Below are positions 33,627 through 39,582 of a stretch of DNA of 64,000 nt, piece after piece. The position numbers and the translations under genes were made by a program. The notes under the pieces are model-generated. The model was not told the origin of the DNA. It worked only from the letters and a program-made list of their open reading frames with translations, and did no database searches. The DNA is from Hymenobacter sp. YC55 (GTDB lineage Bacteria; Bacteroidota; Bacteroidia; Cytophagales; Hymenobacteraceae), in assembly GCF_029433095.1 (NCBI RefSeq), contig NZ_JARNTX010000001.1:1178001-1242000 (forward strand), given 5' to 3'. Within the stretch, counting starts at the first letter, position 1. Every line of letters starts with the position of its first letter.

Positions 33627-33898
33627 GCTGCCAGTCCTTTCCGCTTGCTCAGTTCGGCACCAATAGCCACTAGCCGGCCCCGCTGAATACTTACCTGATC
33701 CAAGCGGCCTGCCTCTTCCCAGCGGGCCGTAGTCTTCGCGCACTCACTCTGTTCTGTTTCTAGTTGCTCGGTAGTGCGCTGGCTATAGTAAGCGGCTAGG
33801 GCATCTTCTTTCGACATACCCCGCTCAATAGCCGTGCACAAAGCAGATAGGGAGGTTATCTGCGGAGCTTGTATAGGGGAATTTCTATTCTCTAACAT
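33623..33898 (-). CDS. Small hypothetical protein upstream of PP-loop gene
   Basis: A 91-aa mostly helical protein (ALAAYYSQRTTEQLETEQSE). Its stop overlaps the start of the PP-loop gene by 4 bp (ATGA), so the two are co-translated. No membrane helix or signal. Possibly a partner of the PP-loop protein; no family recognised. Confidence 0.5.
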   Translation of the reverse strand: MLENRNSPIQAPQITSLSALCTAIERGMSKEDALAAYYSQRTTEQLETEQSECAKTTARWEEAGRLDQVSIQRGRLVAIGAELSKRKGLAA

Positions 33899-33963
33899 GA
33901 GTGCAATTCGAATCGATTGGAAAGGAATAGCCCTGCCACCGGCGGGAAGCAGGGCGGCAATGA

Positions 33964-34641
33964 CTAGGCTAGCTTCTGATTGAGTTGCAGGTACACCTTC
34001 CGGTCTTCCTTCGCCTGATACACATCTATATCATTGTGGTAGGGCTTGGCCTCACCGAGCCACAGGCCGCGCAGATCATCCAGCGTATCCGCATCCTTGA
34101 GCATGGCCACCACGATAGCTTTATCAAGAGGCTCCTCTTCCTTTTGGTCGGGTGTAACGAAGGGAGCCGGGGCGGCTGAAGCCGGCGGCGTGGGCTCTTG
34201 CGCGGCCGGCACTAAGGGGCGCGCTTCCGGCTCGGGATTGCGACTACGGGCAAAGTCGTCGGCTTCATCTTCACCGTACACCCCTTCCTGATATAGATCA
34301 GAGATTTGCAGGATAACGCGGCTCTTGGCCCGCTTCTCTGCCATTTCGAGATAGTACTTGTTCTGGCTAGTGGCTTGGCAAGCACTACCAAAGGACTCCA
34401 CCGTTATAAACTTGGTGCCTACTGGCTTCTTCGCCGTGGCCTTTACTGCCGCATAATCCGCCTGAGCAGTGCACACTTCAAACGTGATGCGAATTCCCTC
34501 TTTGGCCGCTATCTTCTCAATGCCAGTGCGGCGAATGATCGTATAGTGGTTGTGCTTATGCACATCTTCAGCTAGAAGGCCATAGGACTTAAATAGCCGA
34601 TTTAATTTATCCCGTTGAGATTCGGTTTTCGAAGTTTCCAT
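33964..34641 (-). CDS. Putative single-strand annealing / recombination protein
   Basis: A 225-aa protein. A segment YYLEMAEKRAKSRVILQ near residue 100 resembles the Rad52/Erf-like pattern of phage annealing proteins. The centre is a mixed alpha/beta domain; a Pro/Ala/Glu linker follows, and a C-terminal helical part (KAIVVAMLKDADTLDDLRGL) resembles domains appended to such proteins. It lies upstream of the PP-loop and replication genes, as expected. The family assignment is tentative; a generic DNA-binding accessory is the alternative. Confidence 0.45.
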   Translation of the reverse strand: METSKTESQRDKLNRLFKSYGLLAEDVHKHNHYTIIRRTGIEKIAAKEGIRITFEVCTAQADYAAVKATAKKPVGTKFITVESFGSACQATSQNKYYLEMAEKRAKSRVILQISDLYQEGVYGEDEADDFARSRNPEPEARPLVPAAQEPTPPASAAPAPFVTPDQKEEEPLDKAIVVAMLKDADTLDDLRGLWLGEAKPYHNDIDVYQAKEDRKVYLQLNQKLA

Positions 34642-34718
34642 CTATATTTGTGACGTTCTGAAGAAATATTAGGATTTGGGGGCACCGTCGGCTAGGGCGG
34701 GGCCCCTTTCTTTTTGCC

Positions 34719-34847
34719 CTATTGGGTGAGGAAATTGCCGATGGTGACACCGAGCACGGTGCTGATCAGAAGGCAGGCCAGCACTCGCCAGAAGAGTTCG
34801 ACTAAGAAGGGGTCAAGCCGTTTGAGGAAGATTTCCAGCTTTTTCAT
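34719..34847 (-). CDS. 42-aa single-pass membrane miniprotein
   Basis: A short ATG-to-TAG frame: charged N-terminus (MKKLEIFLKRLDPFL), then one transmembrane helix (VLACLLISTVLGVTIG) and tail NFLTQ. Its start lies inside the end of the upstream 40-aa frame, so the two overlap by 35 bp. The helix and coupling support a real gene. Function unknown. Confidence 0.5.
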   Translation of the reverse strand: MKKLEIFLKRLDPFLVELFWRVLACLLISTVLGVTIGNFLTQ

Positions 34848-34935
34848 GGGTGGGTTTGAGTAAGGAGCGGATGGTGGTGACTAGATCAGTAAGGCGGCAA
34901 GCGCAGGTGAGGCAGGGCACTTTGACCGGCTCCAT
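34813..34935 (-). CDS. 40-aa Cys-containing miniprotein
   Basis: A short ATG-to-TGA frame whose start overlaps the stop of the 34935-35264 gene (TAATG). It begins MEPVKVPCLTCACRL, a CxxCxC cluster that could hold a metal. The end overlaps the next miniprotein. No family recognised; it is included because of the coupled start and the Cys pattern. Confidence 0.4.
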   Translation of the reverse strand: MEPVKVPCLTCACRLTDLVTTIRSLLKPTHEKAGNLPQTA

Positions 34936-35264
34936 TACACCAGGGCAGATAAGGCAGGCTTATCGAAATTTTGAAGCAGCAAGCGCCGCACACTGATGCG
35001 CTTCTCGGCGGCCAGGCGCAAGGCGGCCATTGGCAGTTTGCTTTCGATTTCTTCGGTTTGCTCCGCTACAGCGCTCATGTAAGCCTTGTGCGCGTTGTCC
35101 GCTGCGACTTTGAAAGGCTTGCAAGCGGCCTGAGCGGCTCTAACTTGTTGCGGGCTCAACTGCCCATCGGCAGTAAGCGCTAGGATTAAATCCTGGGTAG
35201 CATCGTGTTTGGCTTGTGCTACCTGATTGGCGACGCGCAGCGCGTCAATTGCTTGATAGTCCAT
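34935..35264 (-). CDS. Hypothetical early protein
   Basis: A 109-aa helical protein, Ala/Gln/Leu-rich, with a stretch QDLILALTADGQLSPQQVRAA and a basic patch SVRRLLLQN near the end. It is one of the first genes of the rightward-to-leftward early operon after the HTH gene. No family recognised. Confidence 0.45.
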   Translation of the reverse strand: MDYQAIDALRVANQVAQAKHDATQDLILALTADGQLSPQQVRAAQAACKPFKVAADNAHKAYMSAVAEQTEEIESKLPMAALRLAAEKRISVRRLLLQNFDKPALSALV

Positions 35265-35300
35265 CGGCTAGAATGGCTAAAGGGTGAAAAGAAGAAGGGG

Positions 35301-35729
35301 TTAGGCGGCTTGCTTTTGGTACTCAGCTTCTTCCCGTAGCGCGAAGGCAGCTTGCAGGAAGTCGTAGTACCACTGGTGTTCTGAGCTGTGCAGGCGGAAG
35401 GCAAAGGCTCTCACGTTCACCCGCTCCTGCTCACTGAGCACTGCTTCATGCGAGTTGATGAGGCGTAGTAGCTCTGCCATTGGCAGTGAGTCACAGCGCA
35501 CGGCTTGCTGATGCTTCAGCTTATCTCGGCAAGACTTTAAGCGAGTCAATAAGCCTAGCTGCTCTCGGCTATTCCAGCCGGGGTATTGCTCGGTGCGCTC
35601 GGCAATTAGGCGGGGGTGTACTGCCAGTAGCAGCGGATTGGTCAGCCAGAAGGCTAAGGCTTCACGAGTCGGCAGATAGCCTGGAACTACAGTGAAAGCA
35701 GGATTAATAGAGGCAGTGGCTAGGCTCAT
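35301..35729 (-). CDS. Hypothetical early protein
   Basis: A 142-aa soluble protein, Arg/Leu-rich with long helices (EYPGWNSREQLGLLTRL-like region and LRLINSHEAVLSEQERVNV). Second gene of the early operon. Not recognised. Confidence 0.45.
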   Translation of the reverse strand: MSLATASINPAFTVVPGYLPTREALAFWLTNPLLLAVHPRLIAERTEQYPGWNSREQLGLLTRLKSCRDKLKHQQAVRCDSLPMAELLRLINSHEAVLSEQERVNVRAFAFRLHSSEHQWYYDFLQAAFALREEAEYQKQAA

Positions 35730-35760
35730 CTCGGCTAGAAGAATGAAGCGGGAGGAAGAT

Positions 35761-36075
35761 TTAGGAGGCTATCCGTAAGGAGGTGGCGGGGTACTGATGG
35801 AGGCGGCGGTCTAGCTTGTAGTCGATACAGCTCTTGCGAGAGTAGCTGACGCTCTTGCCATGCTTGCTGTATTGAAGCAGTGTGCCAGGCCGCTTGCGCT
35901 CTTCAATGAGCGTGGTGCGAGACTTAATGCCAGTTAGCTTTAGGGCCTCATGTGTATCCACCTCATCATTGACTGACTCGACATAGGCTGTAAGTCGCTG
36001 CTCTAAGAGCACAAGGCGCTGTTCAAGCTGCTGATATTGGTTAGGCAGAGCAGCTAATTGTTCTAGGCTTGTCAT
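35761..36075 (-). CDS. HTH-domain protein, first gene of early operon
   Basis: A 104-aa protein: an N-terminal coiled coil (QYQQLEQRLVLLEQRL) followed by an HTH of the helix-turn-helix-17/MerR kind (about 43-85, EALKLTGIKSRTTLIEER), common in Bacteroidota mobile elements as excisionase or regulator. It begins about 17 bp from four TGTGAT boxes. Candidate early regulator or excisionase. Confidence 0.6.
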   Translation of the reverse strand: MTSLEQLAALPNQYQQLEQRLVLLEQRLTAYVESVNDEVDTHEALKLTGIKSRTTLIEERKRPGTLLQYSKHGKSVSYSRKSCIDYKLDRRLHQYPATSLRIAS

Positions 36076-36092
36076 AGCTATTAGAGACTCTA

Positions 36093-36137
36093 TGTGATAA
36101 AATGTGATTGATTCTAATTTTTGTGATTTTTTGTGAT
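36093..36137. promoter_or_regulatory. Operator cluster 1 (four TGTGAT boxes)
   Basis: TGTGAT starts at 36093, 36103, 36122 and 36132, spaced 10, 19 and 10 bp, so on one DNA face. It lies just upstream of the early operon start (36075, minus), where a repressor would block lytic genes. Confidence 0.6.
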
Positions 36138-36153
36138 GAACAAGGCAAAAAAA

Positions 36154-36336
36154 TTAGCCGCCTGTTTTGCGGTTTTTACCCCACTCAATTAGGACATTGG
36201 CAACAACCTGTTCGATACGAGGTCGCTTGCCGGTCGCCTCTTGAATACGGCCCTGTTCTCGTTTAAGGGCTAATTCGGTTGCTAAGTCTACCTCTGCACG
36301 TACTTGGTAGGTGTCTGGGGGGGCTGTGGCCATCAT
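36154..36336 (-). CDS. Small regulator candidate between the operator clusters
   Basis: A 60-aa charged protein (MMATAPPDTYQVRAEVDLATELALKREQ) with a predicted strand-helix-helix layout (the Tyr-Gln-Val-Arg strand, then two helices), a size and charge like small Cro- or ribbon-helix-helix-type regulators. It lies between two clusters of TGTGAT boxes, divergent from the repressor. The switch-regulator role is inferred only from position. Confidence 0.45.
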   Translation of the reverse strand: MMATAPPDTYQVRAEVDLATELALKREQGRIQEATGKRPRIEQVVANVLIEWGKNRKTGG

Positions 36337-36349
36337 TACAGTTGTGGTT

Positions 36350-36448
36350 TGTGATAAGACAATACAAGTATATGTGAAAGTTTGTGATAAACCAAAATTC
36401 TCTGTGATAAAGTTTCACAGATTGTGATAGATTGTATTGCTTTGTGAT
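36350..36448. promoter_or_regulatory. Operator cluster 2 (six TGTGAT-like boxes) between divergent genes
   Basis: TGTGAT begins at 36350, 36383, 36403, 36423, 36443, plus TGTGAA at 36373. Spacings are 23, 10, 20, 20, 20 bp. The pair CTGTGATAAAGTTTCACAG at 36402-36420 also forms a palindrome. The cluster lies between the 60-aa gene and the repressor gene and presumably controls both. Confidence 0.65.
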
Positions 36449-36469
36449 GCAATAGGGCTAAAAACAGTA

Positions 36470-37141
36470 ATGAAGGATACGCAAGGCAGCCGCTTAAAAG
36501 AGCTACGGGAACGCCAGGGTCTAGCTCAGGCTAACGTAGCCGATGCTGTCGGCTTGAGCACCAATACAATTTGGTATTATGAAAATCAGGCTCAAGCCCG
36601 CATTAAGCCTGATATGCTTGAGAAGCTAGCTAAGGTGCTTAAAACCACACCTGATTATATCCGTCTGGGCAACCAAACGGCCCCAACGACCAATTCATTC
36701 GATACAGTAGCAATAATCCCTGATGCTCAATATGTCGAGCTGCCGTTCTTTAACAGAACGGCATACGGCTCTTTTGCAGTTAACTGCATGGACTCGTTAC
36801 CAGAGGAGTATGAAACAATGTGGGTGTTGAAACGAGAAGGCAGAGATTATAGTGACGCTCGCGTATTAGAAATCAGGGGCAACAGCATGGCTCCACGTTA
36901 TGCGGATAGGGTGTGTGTTACAGTGCGCCCAGTGCAAGATGGTGATTGGCAATACGCCACCGGCGTGCACGCAATGAGCTTGCGCAATGGCATGTTCATT
37001 ATCAAGCGCATTACTAGCAATAAGAATGGCAACCTTGAACTCACCAGCGACAGCAACGGTGAAGTTATGACCATTGAGCTAGGCGATATCCTATGTATGT
37101 GGAAGGTCGGGGAGAAGGTATACGAGCCTGCTGAAGAGTAA
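36470..37141 (+). CDS. CI-like phage repressor (XRE + S24 peptidase domain)
   Basis: A 223-aa protein from ATG 36470 (TTG 36437 is also in frame). The N-terminal XRE HTH (about 8-62, GSRLKELRERQGLAQANVAD) binds DNA. The C-terminal S24/LexA-type domain has the catalytic Ser in GNSMAP (S139) and Lys in FIIKRI (K179), the signature of a self-cleaving, damage-inducible repressor. It lies beside two clusters of TGTGAT boxes and 1 bp before the integrase gene, so lysogeny maintenance and integration are coupled. Confidence 0.88.
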   Translation: MKDTQGSRLKELRERQGLAQANVADAVGLSTNTIWYYENQAQARIKPDMLEKLAKVLKTTPDYIRLGNQTAPTTNSFDTVAIIPDAQYVELPFFNRTAYGSFAVNCMDSLPEEYETMWVLKREGRDYSDARVLEIRGNSMAPRYADRVCVTVRPVQDGDWQYATGVHAMSLRNGMFIIKRITSNKNGNLELTSDSNGEVMTIELGDILCMWKVGEKVYEPAEE

Positions 37142-37142
37142 A

Positions 37143-38408
37143 ATGTCCGCTACCTTCAAAATAACTCTTGCACACAAGCCTAATGCTGATGGGCTGTATG
37201 AAGTGTGGCTACGCATCACAGCGAATCGGCAACCCCGCTACGCCAGCACCGGCATTGCCGTAGCGATGAAGCAGTGGAACCCCGAAGGCAAGCTGGAGAA
37301 AGAGAACTGGATACGTACAAGTCACCGGCTATATGCCCGCTACAATGCCGACCTGGTAGAAATACTAGCTGATGCCAAGCTCTTAGCCAAGCATCATCCG
37401 ACAGCCGATGCAGCGCAGCTCAAGCAACTCTTCCTACAGCGGCACGATACTACACCCGCTGCCAGCTCCACCGACTTAGACTTTATTGCCTTCATGAAGC
37501 AAAGTCTGGAGCAAGTAGATAGGCGGCAATTCAAGCCCGCTACCTACGAGGCCCGCGCGGCGGTCATCAACAAGTTTGCTGCCTGGCGTCCCCACCTTCC
37601 TTTCGAGTTACTGAGTGAGGAACTGATGCAGGAGTTTGAAAACTACCTGCGGGACTTGCCCAACAACCCGACCACGCGCCGCAAAAACCTGAAAACGCTG
37701 CGGCTCTATATCAAGCGAGCTATCAAGCTTAAATTCCTGAGCCGGGATAACGACCCGTTGGAAGACTATGTAATGCCCAAATCCCGCCCCAAGCGGGTAT
37801 GGCTTACCGATGCCGAGTTAGCAGCTTATGAAAGGGTACACTTGCCGCAAATGCAGCACATAGCCCGGCTCACGTACCTAATCTGTTTCTATCTACACGG
37901 CAGTAGGGTAGGGGCGGTGCTGCGGCTGAAGTGGAAAGACCGGCAATTTGGCCGCGTCTACTTCACCATGGATAAAGGCGACACCGATAAGTCCGTTGCC
38001 GAGTCTGCGCAGCTCACTGCTATTCTCGACTCGCTACGTCCCGAGGAAGGTGTCAGCCCCGAAGCGTACATCTTGCCGTGGCTAGATGCTGACTACGATC
38101 AGCTAAGTGAGCGGGACCAGCTGCAATGCATCAAGAAGGCAACGGCCAAGCTCAATAAGAATATCAAGCTCGGAGCCGATAAGTGCGGCATCAGCAAAAA
38201 GATCAGTACCCACTCTTCGCGCCGCACCTTGGCTACCGAGTCCGACCGGGCCAACGGTGGCGACTTGGGCAAGGTCGGAGCACTGCTAGGGCATAAGCAG
38301 CGGAGCACAACGGAAATCTATGTTGACCGCTACAATTCAACCGAGGTAGACGAGACCGCGGATAAGGTATATAAGCACCGCGCCATGCCGCTATTGAAGG
38401 CCGGGTAA
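37143..38408 (+). CDS. int: Phage tyrosine integrase
   Basis: A 421-aa tyrosine recombinase. The N-terminal arm/SAM-like region (about 1-215) is followed by a catalytic domain with Arg255 (HGSRVGAV), His357-x-x-Arg360 (HSSRR), His384 (LLGHKQR) and nucleophile Tyr393 (EIYVDRY). It inserts the phage by joining the 14-bp core attB with attP. It starts 1 bp after the repressor. Its stop codon lies inside the right arm repeat (38404-38435). Confidence 0.93.
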   Translation: MSATFKITLAHKPNADGLYEVWLRITANRQPRYASTGIAVAMKQWNPEGKLEKENWIRTSHRLYARYNADLVEILADAKLLAKHHPTADAAQLKQLFLQRHDTTPAASSTDLDFIAFMKQSLEQVDRRQFKPATYEARAAVINKFAAWRPHLPFELLSEELMQEFENYLRDLPNNPTTRRKNLKTLRLYIKRAIKLKFLSRDNDPLEDYVMPKSRPKRVWLTDAELAAYERVHLPQMQHIARLTYLICFYLHGSRVGAVLRLKWKDRQFGRVYFTMDKGDTDKSVAESAQLTAILDSLRPEEGVSPEAYILPWLDADYDQLSERDQLQCIKKATAKLNKNIKLGADKCGISKKISTHSSRRTLATESDRANGGDLGKVGALLGHKQRSTTEIYVDRYNSTEVDETADKVYKHRAMPLLKAG

Positions 38409-38435
38409 AACACTGGTAAAACAAAGGCTGAACAC
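38404..38435. repeat. Right copy of terminal arm repeat
   Basis: GGTAAAACA at 38404 and 38415, then GCTGAACAC at 38427, in the same order and spacing as at 1821-1852. The integrase stop codon overlaps the first box. Candidate arm-type integrase sites. Confidence 0.55.
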
Positions 38436-38501
38436 CGGAGTACAAAACTTGTCAGCTCGAGCTTCGAGTACTCGTCGAAGCGTTGAACAAGCGGTGTTCA
38501 G
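38428..38501. repeat. Nested inverted repeats near attR
   Basis: CTGAACACCG (38428-38437) and CGGTGTTCAG (38492-38501) are perfect inverted repeats. Between them lies GCTTCGA/TCGAAGC (38461-38467 and 38475-38481). This could be a recombination directionality or integrase accessory site. Confidence 0.5.
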
Positions 38502-38524
38502 TAGGGGAGTTCAAAACTAGTGTA

Positions 38525-38538
38525 CCAGTTGGGCCCAC
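38525..38538. repeat. attR core
   Basis: CCAGTTGGGCCCAC, identical to 1750-1763. Upstream sequence differs on the two sides, so identity is limited to the 14-bp core. Confidence 0.75.
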
Positions 38539-38540
38539 AA

Positions 38541-38575
38541 AAAATCCCCTCACGCCACTGTGAGGGGATTTTTTA
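38541..38575. terminator. Terminator next to attR (chromosomal side)
   Basis: AAATCCCCTCAC (38542-38553) pairs with GTGAGGGGATTT around a 6-nt loop, with runs of A and T on both sides. It would stop read-through from the prophage and from the biosynthetic operon. Confidence 0.8.
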
Positions 38576-38767
38576 TTTTCTGCTAGCAGATCATCGAATG
38601 AAGTAGCTGTCTATTCAAATAAAAGTAGGATCTTGACTGTTGAGGTAAAATGCTAGGTTAATAGTACGGCTTCAAAAGCAAGTAAGGCGCGATATAGCAT
38701 GATTTAGAATAGATAGGCTTAAGTTCTTGAATCTGATTGTTGGTCGCAAAACAGAAAACTAACTAGT

Positions 38768-39562
38768 TCATATTGTATTGATTACCAGTTGATTGCTAGG
38801 GGCGTACAATGCTGAGGGAATAGTGTCAACAGTATAGAAGGCAAAGTCCTTGCTGTTTAATGCGAAAGGATAAGAAATGGCTCCGATACAGTCGGTGCCA
38901 ATAGGGAAGCTGCTGGTTGTCCAGTCTAAGGAAGTGATCAGCTTGGCTTGATCTATCAGATGAGAGCCATTCAACGATGGAATGTAGTTGAAGTCGTCGT
39001 TAATGCCTTGGGCCGTAGCCTTCACTAGTGCTTCTTTGCGGGTCCAGAGTGTGTAGAAAGCCTTAGTTGGGTCAGCGCTTTCCTTGATAAAATTTTTCTC
39101 CTTTGGACTGAAGCTGAAATCGACAACGTCTTGGAAGTGAAAATCGTGCCTAACACATTCTACATCCACACCAATATCGTCGGGTGCAATGGCCAGTAGC
39201 ATGTAATCAGCAGAATAGGATACTGAATAATGCAAGTTCGGCTGGTTGGTTATCTCTGGCTTACCATTGCGGCCGGGTAGTAATTCTATAGTATGGTAGC
39301 TCTTATCAAGATAAGCGCCTAATAAAATTTTTAATAAGCACTTATTTACTATATACTTTTCTCTCTTAGGTACATGATGGTAAAATTGGGATTTGTCTAT
39401 TTCTTCACTAGATAATATATTTTGATGCGAGCTTATTAAGTGGTTGTGTAATGAAGTAGTAATGAAAAATATATTTATAAGGTGTCGTTCAATAGGCTTA
39501 GATGTAAAATGGTCCCATTTAATATTTTCAATCGAGTAACATTGAACCGACGATAATGCCAT
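38768..39562 (-). CDS. 4'-phosphopantetheinyl transferase (Sfp-type)
   Basis: A 264-aa protein. The motifs GVDVECVRHDF (Asp133, Glu135) and WTRKEALVKA (Trp173, Lys176-Glu177, Lys181) are the Mg- and CoA-binding residues of Sfp-like enzymes. It primes carrier-protein serines with the phosphopantetheine arm. Its start is 21 bp downstream of the NRPS stop, so it is the last gene of the biosynthetic operon and presumably activates the three carrier domains. It is clearly AT-richer than the prophage. Confidence 0.88.
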   Translation of the reverse strand: MALSSVQCYSIENIKWDHFTSKPIERHLINIFFITTSLHNHLISSHQNILSSEEIDKSQFYHHVPKREKYIVNKCLLKILLGAYLDKSYHTIELLPGRNGKPEITNQPNLHYSVSYSADYMLLAIAPDDIGVDVECVRHDFHFQDVVDFSFSPKEKNFIKESADPTKAFYTLWTRKEALVKATAQGINDDFNYIPSLNGSHLIDQAKLITSLDWTTSSFPIGTDCIGAISYPFALNSKDFAFYTVDTIPSALYAPSNQLVINTI

Positions 39563-39582
39563 GTCATATTAAACGGTAAAAA

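Larger units (their letters stand above)
1750..38538. mobile_element. Complete siphovirus-type prophage (about 36.8 kb)
   Basis: A 14-bp direct repeat, CCAGTTGGGCCCAC, occurs at 1750-1763 and 38525-38538. It encloses an integrase/repressor pair, early replication genes, terminase, capsid, portal, tape measure, tail, and holin-endolysin genes. There is no sheath gene, and the 939-aa tape measure protein suggests a long non-contractile tail (about 0.14 micrometre if 1.5 angstrom per residue holds). No essential module is obviously missing, so the element may be inducible. Three positions carry plus-strand moron cassettes inside the minus-strand late and early operons. Confidence 0.9.
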
